A DNA stretch of 58,681 nucleotides from positions 1-58,681 of the forward strand of contig JANJUN010000010.1 of assembly GCA_024710565.1 (NCBI GenBank). The letters are read 5' to 3'. The translations under genes and the position numbers were made by a program. Below, piece by piece: positions 1-12,711 of this stretch; position 1 is the stretch's first letter, and every line of letters begins with the position of its first letter. This stretch comes from Candidatus Altimarinota bacterium (lineage in GTDB: Bacteria; Patescibacteriota; Gracilibacteria; BD1-5; UBA6164). A model generated the notes under the pieces. That model saw only the letters and a program-made list of their open reading frames with translations, did no database searches and was not told where the DNA came from.

Positions 1-3000
1 ATTTTTTCATCAATTTGTATGTTTGAAAAACTATCCAAGATATTTCAAAAATTATCTTCTAAACTTCCAGAATAACTTATATTTATATCTGGAGCTGTTC
101 CAGAAATTCAAGAAATATCAAAAGTTATTTTATTTGCTACTAAACTTGAATTTGATACAGTTCAAGAATTTACACTCAATCAAGTTAAACTTCAACTTAA
201 ACTTTCACTAAAAGTAAGTTCTATTTTATCAGCAACATAATTTGAATCACTATCTTTTATAATAGATGAAACTAAAACTGGTTTTGCTTTATCAATCAAA
301 TTTATAGCACTTCATAAACTTCAAGCTTCATTATTTGAACTATCTTTCCAATTTGGATTTGAACTAAATCACAAAGTATATCCATTACTATCAGTATTAA
401 CACTTGATAAATTTAGGTTTAATATTGCTTTATTTAAAGAAGTTGAAACTGAAGAAATAGTGAGTCCATTATTTAAAATAAACGCTGTTGTATCTGTAGT
501 AGAAGAAATATTTTCTGAAAAAGTTGCTTCTATTTTATTAAAAATTCACGAATTATTAGCAGATATTTCTGCGCTTAGTATTCTAGGACTTGCTGTGTCT
601 AGAGAAGAAATATTTGAAATACTTTCTAAATTCTTTCAGGCTGCATCTGTTAAACTTCACTTTGTATAACTTAAAGTTGGAGTAGTAGAAGTATCTCAAG
701 TATCAGCAAATTTTAGTATAAATATATTATCATTTGCACTATTTCCTGTTTCCCAAGAAGTTGGAGTTGGAGTTCCAATTCCAGAAATACTATAATCTCA
801 TAAAACTATAGTGTTATCTAAAATATTTTCACTCATAGTTACTTTTAAACCATCAATTTGTCCATTTGCTGACATATCCATAGTTTCTAGTGTAGAAATT
901 TGAGGTGGTGTAGAATCTACAAAAATAGGTGTTGAAGCAATAGTATTTGATATATTTCCTAAAACATCGTAAGCTGAAATAATAATCGTTATACTATCAT
1001 CTATTTCAGGCAAATTAAAACTATAACTTCCATCATTTTCAGTATTTCAAGCAATAACACTAAATACTCAATCATCATTGTATTCAAGTTTTACATGAGA
1101 AAAACTTGCTCATGAACTAGTCATTTTTACAGGGTTCCAGGTAATATCAAAATTACTTCCTCCAGCATAAAATCCACTTGGAGTAAAGGTAAAAATATCA
1201 TTTGTAATAACTGGTCCTGTTTTATCTAAAACAGTATTTATACTTCCAGAAGAAGTGTTATTTACTTTATAAGATTTATCATAAGCATAAACTATCACTT
1301 CATAATTTTGTCAGTCACTATCAGTTCAAGGAACAGTAAAATCATAATTCCAATTTGCATAATTATTAGAAGTATTGGTTGTTAAAATTTGCTCTGATCA
1401 AACCCAAGTACTTCCATTCCAAAAATCAGTTCATTTTTTAATTGAAATTTTTACAGAAGATAGTCAAGCTCAAGTATCACTTCCCGTTCCAGAAATATGT
1501 ATACTTCCAGAAAAATAAGAATTATCTTGATTTGATATAGTAAGATTTGGATTTATTGTATCTGATATATATTGTCTTGGAGTTGTTGAAAGTTCATTTC
1601 AAGCTTTATCTACCACTTTTAAAGTAAAATCATAATTTTCCCCATTAACAATGGTAGGATTTATAAGTTCGTTTAAATTATAAGAAATACTATCAATATT
1701 ATCTTGTAATACATTCCAAACTAATACTCAAGTGTAAGCATTTCCATCCCAATAATTATTATTTGAATTCCTTTTAAAACTATAATAAATTTTATCAATT
1801 TTTATATTATCTCAAGCAGTTGCAAGAGCTTCAAATCATCAAGCATTTATGTAAGCTCCGTTTGGGGGAGTTCATGTTGTTATAGATAAAGTTGGGTTTT
1901 GACTATCAATAGTAAAAATACCACTTTCCACATAACTTGATTCATTTCAAACATTATCACGAGCTTTTATTCTGAGTTTTGCTTGATTTCAATTTATATT
2001 TGGAATAGTCCAAGTATAACTTCAAGAATTTGCAATAGAATTTGAAATAACATTCCAATTACTTCCATTATTTGTTGAATATTCTAAAGTAATAGGATTT
2101 GCAGGAAGTGTTTCATTATCAGTAATATTTGCATCATTCCAAGTAATATTGTAAGCCGTATTTCATTTAATATAATTTCAAGAAATAGGAGTAATAAAAA
2201 CTGGAGTTGTTATAGTTGGATTTGATTTATCTAAAGAAAATATTTGACTTTCTGTTATAGATGTATTTCCTGATTTATCAATTGCAGTAATTTTTATTTT
2301 ATAATTATTCCCTGTTGTTAAAGCTCAAATATTCCAATTATATGGTGAAATATTTGCTCAAGAATAAATAAAATTATAATCCGTTCCTCCATTTGAAGAA
2401 TACTCTAATTTTATATAATTGAGATTATTATCACTGATTCCACTCCAAGCTATATTTAAGCTATTTCATCCATACGTTTGGTTTATTGGTGAAGAAATAG
2501 TTCAAGTCGTTGGAGAAGTATTATCAACTGTAATAGAAGCTAATTTTTCAACTATATTTATTTCAGAAATATTAGAAACTATCAGTTTTACTTGTCTTAC
2601 TAGTTCAGAAACTACTCAAGCAAATCAAACTATAAAACTATACGTCACTTTTCCTCATACATAACTACAACTTACTCCAGAAACTGGTGCAGAACATAAA
2701 ACTCAACTGTGACTTGCATTTCAGCTAAGAGAAGATAAATCTGCTTTAATTTTTGTAATGTCCGTATTTGTTAAATCAGCCGTTATTTCAATAGTATTTC
2801 AAGACTTTGTAAAAGTTGTTGAGTTATTATTTGTATCCGTAATTTTTTGATTATCAATGGTTGGTATTGTAGTATCAACTAAAAAACTATCACAACTAGA
2901 AGTAGTTCCTATATTTCACATATTATCAACTCCGTACACATTCCAAGAATACGTTCCATTTGATAAACTATTTGTAGCTTTTGAATTTGTAGCAGAAGTC

Positions 3001-5720
3001 AAAGTTTGACTTGCAACTCAAGAACAATTTGAATTATTAAAAATTCTCAAAATATATTCTTTTACTCCAGAACCATTTCAAGAATCATCAGTAGAATCAC
3101 TCCAAGAAAGTGTTGGAGTTTGACTTGATGTATTTGGAGCATCAGTTAAAGTTGAAGCTGCTGGTCAAACATTATCAAACTTTAGAGAAATAGCACTACT
3201 GGTAACACTATTTCCTGCTAAATCTTGACCAATAAGTTTCACATCATACGTAGTTCCTGAAACCAGTCATATAGCTACTAGATCAACATCTTGTATGTGA
3301 GTTCCAGAAAGTAATTTTTCACTATCAAGAATTCCTCTTGATTTTTGAATTGATGGATTTCACGATACTCTATCAAAAATGATTCTCGTACTTGCTCACG
3401 ACTTCATTGACTCTCTAAAAGTAAATCATACATCAATACTTCAAGAGAAAAAATTATTGTATAGTGAAGGTGTCGTATTTGAAAATCCGGTTACTGTTGG
3501 AGCTTGTCCATCAGTAATAGCAAGTGATCCAGATGAAAAATAATTATTGTATCATCCACCGGCACTTCTGATAGCTCAAGTAAGCATAATGATATTACTT
3601 CAAACGGCTCAAAGATGGTTTAAATCTGGAATAGTAAGATTTATTTTTGATCCATTTATACTTGCTACAGAAACTGGAGTTAAAGTAGTGGAATTATACA
3701 CATAACTTATAAAAGCCCCCGAATGGTTTGAAAGATCACTATCCAGTGTGGTATCGGTTGTAAGTTCTAAATTGGTATTGGTGGTAAATTTTGCTGAAAG
3801 AATTTTTGCATTTTGAACGATATCTGAAGTAAGTGTTGCTGCTGAAGAACATCATACTTCTCAATATGAAAGATCTTTTCAGCGAATAAGAACACACGCT
3901 TTATAACTTCCTCATGATACCAAGTTAGAAAGAGTAGAATCTTTTAAAATACTCGAAGTCCCAGTAAAATTTTCGACATCTTGGTCTTTTACAAACCCGA
4001 TATAGTTATTTCCATGTGTTTGAATATCAAAATCAATATTAGCGGGAAGAAGATATATATAATAGGATGAAAAACTCGACATATCGTCAGTAGGTTTTGT
4101 CCAAGAAACAGTAATATCTCTTCCATCAAGACCATTATAGTCCAGATCAAAATCTCAAAAAATTCCAATTTTTGATTGCATACTCGCAACTGGAATCACT
4201 TTATTTATACTCCCTGTTTTATAGGATATATTAGAAGCTTCATCTTTACAAAACACATGAAAAATATTTTGCCCACTTTGTAAGTACGTATTTAAAATAG
4301 GATAGGTATTTACTGTATTTGCACTGGTTTGTGTCCAACTCAGCGTTCCAGTTCCCGTTCAAAGAGTACTTCCTCAGAGTAATTCTCACGCAAAATATCC
4401 ATTTTCTCAACAAGAAAAAGTTGCCTCAGTATCATTAAGTCAAACATTAGCTATATATCCTGGATTTGATATTTCTCAAGCAAGTGTATCTTTCGTAATG
4501 GTTCTTGAAAGTGTTCCTATATATCCTTCTTTTTCTAAGCACACATACACCGTGTTACCTCCTTCAACCATATCTTCAACATCTACTTGAAATGTCTTTT
4601 GAGTATTTTCAGTATAATTTTCCCAAGCAAGTAATTCAACTCCAGATTCACAAGAAGTATCTCATCATACGACTGCTTTTATACTTCCACTAAAAGAAGA
4701 AGACACTGTTAAAAGAGCCGTTTGTTTTTCTGGTCATCAAATAAGACTTTCACTCAAAGAAACAAAATCTATAACAGGGGTCAAGCTTTCTACAACTTTG
4801 AGAGTAATAGAAGTTTTTTTATCTTCATTTCAAAACCTAGTATCACTCGCATCATTTTGATTTCCATCAATATCAATGGCTGTAAAATATTCTTTTACAA
4901 AAGTATAATCCCCGAGATCTACACTTGTTGTAATTCCTGTTTTTTTAAAAAGTGCTGTTTTTTCATCTGCCTCACAAGATATATATGAAAGTGTTTCTGA
5001 GCTTCACAATCATAATTGAGACAAATTAGCTTGTATATTACCTCCAGCTATATTTTCACACCCATTATAATCCTTCACCTTTACTATCAAATTGACTGGT
5101 TCTGAATGAAGTCCCTGAACTTGATCAACGGTTTGACTTCCATCTGATTTCTCAAAATAATAATCAAGAATATGTGGTTTTACATTCACATAGATAAAAG
5201 TTTCTTTTGTATCCGAAATATAGGCTCCATTATTTGCACTAAAATGATTTCTAAGCACATTTTCATAAACTCCCCAATTTTTAGGAAATTTCAAAATCAT
5301 TCTTCTCATTTGAAAAGTATCATTTGGAAGGAGATCATTTGATGGTGATAATACACGAGAATAATTAGGAATGCTTGGAGGATAAAATTCATCTAAAGAG
5401 ATACTTCATTGTAAAAAATTCCCATTACGAGCTGGAAAGGCTCTTGGGGTTTCACTACGATAGACAATTCCATTGGGAAAATCTGTGTGATAGGTGATAT
5501 TCGATAAAGTATCTGGAGTATCATTGGTAACCGTTGTTTCGAACCAAAAAAATACATCTGGAGAAAGTGAAAGCTCCGTTTGTTGATTGGTTCCTCATGA
5601 TATATCAAGAGAAACTCTTTGTTCTATAGGTAAAAATGAAGATGCGTGCACAAAAAAATGATATCCAAAAAATTGTGAAAAACAAAAAACAAATAATGTA
5701 AAAATAGCTCTATATTTCAT
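1..5720 (-). CDS. Giant secreted multi-domain Ig/FN3-like surface protein, 3' end outside window
   Basis: With TGA read as Gly the frame is open from an ATG at 5720 to the left edge (about 1,906 codons), absorbing track ORFs 5010..5309, 1110..1298 and 798..1013. It starts with a signal peptide (MKYRAIFTLFVFCFSQFFGY). After a roughly 500-residue N-terminal region come repeated all-beta modules joined by linkers such as DKTGPVIT, VDSTPPQIS and DTTIPTID. This is the usual grammar of bacterial Ig-like and fibronectin type III domains; segments such as PTLSWSDSTDDSGNG look FN3-like. Stretches such as LKVTMSENI and IELTFSESL resemble Ig-like modules of large adhesins. The frame is still coding at base 1, so length and any C-terminal anchor are unknown. 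It lies 56 bp downstream of the next surface gene and may share its transcript. A role in adhesion or host contact is inferred from architecture only. Confidence 0.88.
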
Positions 5721-5776
5721 ATTTTTTTAGTTATATTTTTAATACATTATTTGTTTTTATTTGAAAATCAAATTTA

Positions 5777-8700
5777 TTAGTCTGGGAGTCCAGAAACAGT
5801 TACCGTGTAACTTACCGTATTTTCAAGTCAAGCTGCATCTGTGAGTCTTAATTGAAGGGTAATTGATCCTGTTTCAGTTGGTGCTGTAGTATTTACTGAT
5901 ACACTATTTACAAGAGTCCATTGATCAGAAACTCAAAATACTGCTCATCCAGCAAGTACTTCTACTAAAACTGGTTCGCTAAAAGTAATAGTTCATGAAA
6001 TATTTCCTGAAGGAGATACTGAAATTGGTAGCGTACTTGACGCTGTCGGTGGAGTAGTGTCAATCGTATATCCACTTAAATCTGGTGTCACAGATACGGT
6101 ATTTCCAGCATCATCAGAAAAAGTATAACTCACGCTTGCGGTACTACTAACGGTTCTTTCATATATCCCCCATCCAGCATCTGTCCATCATGATGGAGCA
6201 TCTCATGGAGTTGATTGAGTTTGATCAGTTCATCAGCTTCATATTCATGATAAGGTAACTCTAATCGTTACTGGTCCATTTGCAACCGGTTGATTTACCG
6301 TATATCCTGCTGTTGGCGCAACATTATCAAAGAAAAGACCATCAACTACTGAGTTACTTACATTCCCTTGAGCATCCTTTGCCCAAACATATACTCTATT
6401 AACTCATTGATTTGAAAGAGTAACATTTGAAAGTGATGAAACCCATCCAGCAGCTCATGCAGAAGGAGCCGAAGGTGCAGGAGTATCATATCCATAAACT
6501 ACCTGTGCGTAATACCCAGTAATTCATACATTATCACTACCACTTACGGAAACTGAAACAGAAGCATTTCTAGTAAATTCTTGTCCTCCATTTACCGTAA
6601 TAGAAGATAACACTGGTAATTCATTATCAACAGCTGCATTTACCGTTAATGTATAAGTATCACTGTCCGCTGTAAATCATGGAGCTGCTGCTTGATTAGC
6701 TGTTATGGTTGCACTTCATGCTCATACTATCGTTACCGCTCATGTACTTGGATTTACTGTCGCTACTGCCGTATTACTTGAACTATACGTCACTGCTCAT
6801 GGGGAGTTTGTTGAGAATGTATTCGTAAATGATACATCTGTGGTTAATTTCGTCACACTTCCACTTGCAAAGCTTGAGGTCGGAAGAACTGCTGCTGCAT
6901 TTACCGTTAATGTATAAGTATCACTGTCCGCTGTAAATCATGGAGCTGCTGCTTGATTAGCTGTTATGGTTGCACTTCATGCTCATACTATCGTTACTGC
7001 TCATGTACTTGGATTTACCGTTGCTACTGCCGTATTACTTGAAGTATACGTCACTGCTCATGGGGAGTTTGTTGAGAATGTATTCGTAAATGATGCATCT
7101 GTGGTTAATTTCGTCACACTTCCACTTGCAAAGCTTGAGGTCGGAAGTACTGGACCTACCACTACAGTATTTACTGTTAAACTATAACTATCACTATCCG
7201 CTGTAAATCATGGAGCTGCTGCTTGATTGGCTGTTATGGTTGCACTTCATGCTCATACTATCGTTACCGCTCATGTACTTGGATTTACTGTCGCTACTGC
7301 CGTATTGCTTGAACTATACGTCACTGCTCATGGGGAGTTTGTTGAGAATGTATTCGTAAATGATGCATCTGTGGTTAATTTCGTCACACTTCCACTTGCA
7401 AAACCTGAGGTCGGAAGTACTGCTTGTATTTCTTGTAATCCTTTTATAGCTCATTCTAAAACTCAAAGAGCATTATTTACCTCTTCTTGAGAAGAATTAA
7501 GATTTCATAATGTAGTTTGAGAAAGAATAATAGCTTGTTTTAAATTTACAAGAGATTCATGAGTATATTTTCAAGCTCCTGCATTATATATATTTTGAGC
7601 TTCTTGTATCTTCGATGTTAAGAGAGAAAAATCTGCTCTTTGTTTTAATTCTTTTATAGATAACTCTAAAATCCCTCCAGCTTGATCAACATCTTTCTGA
7701 GTTGCGGTAGTACTATCCCTAGTAGCAATAGCTTGTTGTAAAGCTTCCATAAATTTTTTCCAGCTATTTGGAGTATAATCTTGTTCCTTTTTTCACTGAG
7801 CTTGAGAAATAATAATATTCAAGTTTGTCTTATCAATACCTCAAACATCTTCAACAATAACATTTGAAATAATCACTGACCCAGGTTTTACCTCAAGAGT
7901 AACGTTAATCTGCCCACCTTGTACTTTTGAGAGATTTATATTATAGGTATCTATGGTTCCTCTTGCAGGTTGTTGAAAATTTCTTGGTTTAATAATAAAT
8001 GAGTCTCATACGAGTTGAAATTCTCATACATTAGAAAATACTCATCCATTTTTCATGATTCTATTTACTGATGAAATTTTATAATCAAGTCTCATTTCTC
8101 ATTGATCATTTATGATTTCAAGACTATCTGGAACTTTAGTTTTATCGATTTCAAGAATCTTTACACTTTTTTGATCTACTATATGAATCGTATTTCCATG
8201 TCTAAAAGATCTATTTTGAGAAATTACATCAGAAACGATACGAGATGCTTTTGTAGATTGATACAATCCTGTATTTGGTTTATTTAAATTTGCAGATGGA
8301 GTATCACTTTTTACTTTACTTTGTGCTTTTTCTCAAAGTGGAATAGTATATTGTACTCATACATAGGTATCATTGAGAGTCCCATTATTTCATTGAGTAT
8401 GACGTACTACAACTCATACTCTTGAACCTCCTTCTAAATTTTTTGAAAGCCCGAGTTCTATATCGGTAGAAGCAACCCCGGTTCTCAGATTGATATTTCC
8501 TTCCATTCCAGATCAAAAATTATGAGAATACCCAATTACTCCTCAAAGTTGAGTACGAGTTTTTTGAGCCGAATATTTTGTATCATGATGAAGCGATTCA
8601 TAATTCAATCATAAAGTCAGTTTTCCATTTTTAGAAACATCAAAATTAAGTTTTGCTTGTACTCATTTTTTTTCTCAACCTGCAATATTTCTAAAGTTGT

Positions 8701-9556
8701 CATAAATAGCAAAGACAGTTTCATTACTTACGGTATATTCTTTATTAGCTAATTCATAACTTTGTGCTTTGGTAATATATCCTGAAAGTTCTAATGATTT
8801 TACCATACTTTCAGTAAAGTAGAGTTTTAATGTCGTTCCAGCACTATTTTGTCTCACCATTTGCTCCACTTCTCCACTTGAAAATTGAAACTTATTTTTT
8901 ACTCATAAATGTTCTCCTGAAAACATCAAAACTCCATTTTCAAACCCGAATCATAAGGTACCAAGAAGTCTTTGTAGATTAGGACCTACTTCAGCATTGA
9001 TGGCAATAGCTGTATTTTTTGTGAGCTCACTCCCTATTCATAAATCAGCCGTAACTGATTTCCCATATCTCCCTATATTAGCAGAAACTAAAGTGCTTGA
9101 AGAAATTTTTCACTCAATTCCAGTTCCAGAACGATTTTGTCTAAAGTCCCCTCCTCAAGATACTTCTTGTTTTTTAAAATCAAATTCTGTTCAAATAGGC
9201 CTATTATCAGGTACATATGTATCCTCTTGAATATCTTCAATATTTCCAATGGTATACAATAGCTTATTTCCGCTATAAACATTTACATTTCCATTTGGCA
9301 TTTTTTCTAACATAAACCTCCCTGAAAAAGTACCGACATTCATTAGGGTTCCAGCTGGTTTTTCTTTTATAACCTGTACTTCCTTTAAAACATCAGAAGG
9401 AATATCTATACTATCCTGCGCTTGTGCTCAAGTAGCACTAAGGGCTGTAGCAACAGCCGTAGCTGTAAGGGCTCTTTGAAGGGTTATCCCTTTACACTTT
9501 GCGATAGTTCACAATTTTACATATCATTCTTTTTCATGAGAAGCTTGTATTCACAT
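5777..9556 (-). CDS. Large secreted protein: beta-strand-rich region, two FIVAR-like domains, three Big_2 repeats
   Basis: The frame is 1,259 codons with TGA as Gly. The signal peptide has a long charged n-region, then LQRALTATAVATALS and a likely cleavage after AQAQ (near residue 47). Residues about 100-420 alternate polar and hydrophobic residues with frequent G and Y (e.g. LTLGLNYESLHHD), like strands of a beta-barrel. Residues about 570-705 hold two FIVAR-like modules (DYTPNSWKKFMEALQQA; YTHESLVNLKQAI), recognisable by the closing EV(N/D)xA...L...I..L pattern. Residues about 712-972 are three near-identical 87-residue Big_2 Ig-like repeats (SSNTAVATVNPSTGAVTIVG). More Ig-like modules follow to the C-terminal TVSYTVTVSGLPD. 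The ATG at 9556 is the only start that precedes the hydrophobic segment in frame. FIVAR plus Big_2 usually means a cell-surface binding protein; the N-terminal half is of unknown function. Confidence 0.88.
6633..7424 (-). repeat. Three tandem 261-270 bp repeats encoding Big_2 Ig-like domains
   Basis: Three nearly identical units lie inside the 1,259-residue surface protein. They are visible in the track as shadow ORFs beginning MVALHAHTIVT at 6705, 6966 and 7236. Successive spacing is 261 and 270 bp; the extra 9 bp is a short linker insertion between units. Few substitutions separate the copies, so they are recently duplicated or kept alike by recombination. Confidence 0.95.
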
Positions 9557-9590
9557 AATATATTTTTTAAAAAAATAAAATCCGTATTAT

Positions 9591-9617
9591 TTTATACCTA
9601 TTTTTAGAAAAAGTCAA
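9591..9617 (-). promoter_or_regulatory. Probable promoter of the 5777-9556 surface gene
   Basis: On the minus strand TTGACT is followed after 15 bp by TATAAA (or by TAAAAT at 17 bp), about 35 bp upstream of the ATG at 9556 and downstream of the rsmA stop. The match to sigma-70-type boxes is good, but no transcript data are available. Confidence 0.5.
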
Positions 9618-9623
9618 GGGTTC

Positions 9624-10421
9624 TTATATACTTTTTATCAATTCAATATAATCCTCTATGGAAAGCTCTTCTGATCTTGTATTTTCATTGTATCAGAGTT
9701 GACAAAGTTTTTTTAAAATCTGCTCTTTTGAATATCAGAATTGAGATAAATTATTGATCATTTTTTTTCTTGGATTAGAAAAAGCTGCTTTTATAAAAGC
9801 CAAAAATACTGAATCTGATAGATCTTCAAATCGCGTATGTTTTTCAAAAAATAGTACGAGTGAGTCTACTTTTGGAGGAGGAGAAAAAGATTTTGCAGGA
9901 ACAAAAATTTTTTCCATAACTGTACACTTTTTTTGAACAAAAAGTGATAATACTGATGATTTTTTTCATACAATTCTTTCTCACACTTCTTTTTGCATTA
10001 AAATAATCATTTCTTTTGGAGAACTTTTAAGATTATATAAAAAATGATGTAAAATTGGAGATGTAATATAATATGGAATATTTGCTATTACTTTATAGTC
10101 CATATGTTTTGGAATATACTTCAAAATATCTTGATTTATTATTTCAAACTCAACCCCAGTAGTATCAATATCTCCTGAACGTATTCTATCTTCTAAAATA
10201 TGTATCATAGTAGTATCAAGCTCGACTAAACAAAGACTTTTTGGTGTATGAGATAATATTTTTGTCGTAAGTGCTCAAAATCATGGTCATACTTCAATAA
10301 TATGCTTATCTTGTATGGAAGTGATTTCAACAATTTGATGTAAAATAGATTCATCCATTAAAAAATTTTGCCCCAATGATTTTTTAGCTTTAATTCGATA
10401 TTTATTTATTATTTCTTGCAT
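9624..10421 (-). CDS. rsmA: 16S rRNA adenine N6-dimethyltransferase KsgA/RsmA
   Basis: 265 codons. It dimethylates two adjacent adenosines in the helix 45 loop of 16S rRNA using SAM, a late step of small-subunit maturation. The N-terminal KSLGQNFLMD and SAM-binding EVGPGFGALT motifs are canonical, as is the catalytic NIPYYITSPI motif. The three glycines of G-P-G-F-G are all TGA codons, so the standard code destroys the gene (track fragments 9735..9917 and 9981..10208). Length matches the family. It sits alone between two divergently oriented surface loci; the region upstream (10422-10600) holds the promoter of the plus-strand cluster. Confidence 0.97.
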
Positions 10422-10502
10422 AGATTTTTCTTTATTTTTAATATGAGGGTAGCTTATAGATTTTTTTAAAAAAGTAAATTTTTATTTTTTATGAAAAATC
10501 TA

Positions 10503-10531
10503 TTGACATTTTTTATAAATAGTGATAATTA
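10503..10531 (+). promoter_or_regulatory. Probable promoter of the plus-strand surface cluster
   Basis: TTGACA at 10503 is followed after about 17 bp by TAATTA/GATAAT, inside the 180-bp gap between rsmA and the gene starting at 10601. The gap is otherwise AT-rich with no further gene. Confidence 0.5.
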
Positions 10532-10600
10532 AATTATCTTTATAAAAAAGAATAAAGATTCTCGAGTTTAATTATTTTTATTTTTTTAATTTTTCAAAAT

Positions 10601-11365
10601 ATGAATACGCGTTTGAAAAAATTAGTTGCTGGAGCTTGTATATTAGCTTTAGCTTGAATGAATGCTGCATTTACCAATGCTGCAACTCCAACTGCTAGTA
10701 TCTCTGGAAACAATATCACCATTACAAGTGCTGGAAACGGTGCTGGAGAAGCGGTGACCTTGGTTTTAAAACAAGACGGAAATACAAGAACTATAACTAC
10801 TGACTATACTCTTGATACGAGTATAGCTGGAACTATTACGGTTAGTGGGGTTCTTGGAGGAGCATTAGATGGAAATTCAGATAACCAAATCGATGCTGCA
10901 AACTATGAAATTTCTTATGTTACTCTTGCTGGTGTAGTTGGAGCAGTAGTAGTAAATAATATTGCTGCTGGTACTGCTGGAAGTCATACGGTAAATGTAA
11001 AAGCTACTGTTTTACCAGTATTAACTATGACGGTTACCAATACTGATATCAACTTTGGAGAACTCACTCTTTGACAAGATAATACTGCAGGTACTAGTAC
11101 CAATATATCTGTTTTATCAAATGGAACTGCCTTCCAAGTTCAAGCAGATTATGCACAACTTTTACATACTGATAATACAAATACTCTTCCATTTAAAATT
11201 AACAACGGAAGTGATGTTCTAACTGGAGGTAATGTAATTAGTCAAGTTGGATATTCTGCTACAGCAGTAAATACTACTGTTTCATATATAGCTACTCCGG
11301 CAGCAAATCAACTTGCTGGAACGTATGATACTACCGTAGAATATACCGTTACTGGAACATTTTAA
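10601..11365 (+). CDS. Secreted WxL/DUF4402-like surface domain protein
   Basis: 254 codons. The signal peptide is MNTRLKKLVAGACILALAG, with a TGA-coded Gly and likely cleavage near AFTNA. The mature protein is Thr/Ala/Gly-rich and all-beta. The C-terminal half (TDINFGELTLGQDN, then a stretch ending AGTYDTTVEYTVTGTF) resembles small secreted WxL, DUF4402 or spore-coat-U-like modules, although no W-x-L motif is present. It is followed by a strong terminator and then by a gene for a membrane-anchored WxL-interacting-like protein, which supports a surface-complex role. The family assignment is by pattern and tentative; the exported location is well supported. Confidence 0.85.
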
Positions 11366-11385
11366 TACAAAAGTTATCCTTGATA

Positions 11386-11415
11386 AAAAACTTGTACTTT
11401 AGTACAAGTTTTTTT
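11386..11415 (+). terminator. Rho-independent terminator
   Basis: The stem AACTTGTACT/AGTACAAGTT is followed by seven or more T. It ends the 10601-11365 transcript. Confidence 0.85.
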
Positions 11416-11476
11416 GTTTGCATTTTTCGCTCTTTTTATTATATTCAAGACATAATTATTATTTTATTTATAATTT

Positions 11477-12667
11477 ATGAAAAAATTTCTTTTGGTTTTT
11501 GTATTCATCAGCTTATTTTTATCGTATTCTTCAAGCTTTGCTTCCCTTTCTATAAGTCCTTTAAAATTCGAATTTGATATCAATTCTTCATCTTCTATGC
11601 AAGAAAAAATTAAAGTAACAAACTCTGGAGATAGTCCTATTACTCTCTATAGTTCAAAAGAAGATTTTATCGCGTGAGACGATAGCGGAACTCCTCAATT
11701 TATTAAAAGTGAAAATCAGACACAATACCAATACTCTCTGAGTAACTGGATTAGCATAGAAGATGAAAATATCACCCTTGCTCCTAATGAATCTAAAGAA
11801 ATATACTTTCGTGTAAATGTTCCTCAAAATGCAGAACCAGGATGACATTATGCTGCTATATTTTTCTCACCTGGAACTCCTGGGTGATCTCAGGTTACCG
11901 TAGTGCAAAGACTTTGAGTTTTAGTGCTCGTAAATGTTCCTGGAGAAGTAAATATCTCAGGAAATGTGAAGAGTTTTCAATTATGAAAAAAATCTCAAAA
12001 AGAATTTCAAGAAACTCAAAATTTTTCTGACTTTCCTATTACATTTCAAACCCTCTTCCAAAATGATGGAAATGTTCACTTAAAACCAACGGGAAAAATC
12101 ACCATTCTGGATGAAAATGCAGAAGTACTAAAAAATATAGGAAAAGAAACTCTTTCGAGCCCTGCTGGAGCCTATATTTGAGAAAAAATGGTCGATTATA
12201 TTCCTATCAATGACACCCTGTGAAATGTTCTCCCAAAATCTCAAATAAAATTTGAAATCGATTGGATGGGGTTTGGGTATAATGTACTCAACGACGATGG
12301 AACCAAAAGTGTTGAATTTAAAAATTTAGAAGAATATTATGCAGATAAAGCTTCTGAAAAAGCAAAATATTTGATGTTTTGGCAACGTATCAACTCAAGA
12401 ATCGTAGAAAAAAAACTCACTGCCTATCTAGAACTCAGTTATGAAGGAAAGGATAAAGAGAAAAAAGAATTCAGTGATAAAAAAGAATTTTATGTTACCT
12501 ACAATGAAAAATACGTATGAGTAAATTATGTCCTCGTTTGAGTACTTATGGTCATAATTCTTTCTGTATGAGTATATTTCATTAAAATTGCACCGACTCA
12601 AAGAGCAAAAAAAGAAGAAGAAATGAAAAAAAGAATTCTTGAAGAAATAGAAAACTCTAAAAAATAA
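11477..12667 (+). CDS. Membrane-anchored WxL-interacting-like (DUF916-type) surface protein
   Basis: 396 codons. It has a signal peptide (MKKFLLVFVFISLFLSYSSSFA), then an Ig-like region opening SISPLKFEFDINSSSSMQEK and containing IKVTNSGDSPITLYS. Further on come PQNAEPGGHYAAIFFSPG and VLVLVNVPGEVNISG. This arrangement, an SP-x-F-like opening followed by a membrane-proximal helix and short basic tail, is typical of DUF916/WxLIP proteins that display WxL-type proteins. The C-terminal transmembrane segment is NYVLVGVLMVIILSVGVYFI, followed by a charged cytoplasmic tail (APTQRAKKEEEMKKRILEE). It lies downstream of the putative WxL-like gene and heads a close-packed run of exported proteins. Several glycines, including both in GGH, are TGA. 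Confidence 0.8.
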
Positions 12668-12711
12668 TTTCTGATACGTTCTGAAAGTTTTAATTTTTTA
12701 CTTTCCTAGTC

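Noticed and set aside
6705-7490. Three plus-strand ORFs MVALHAHTIVT...
   Set aside because: Repeated only because they are shadows of the minus-strand Big_2 repeats.
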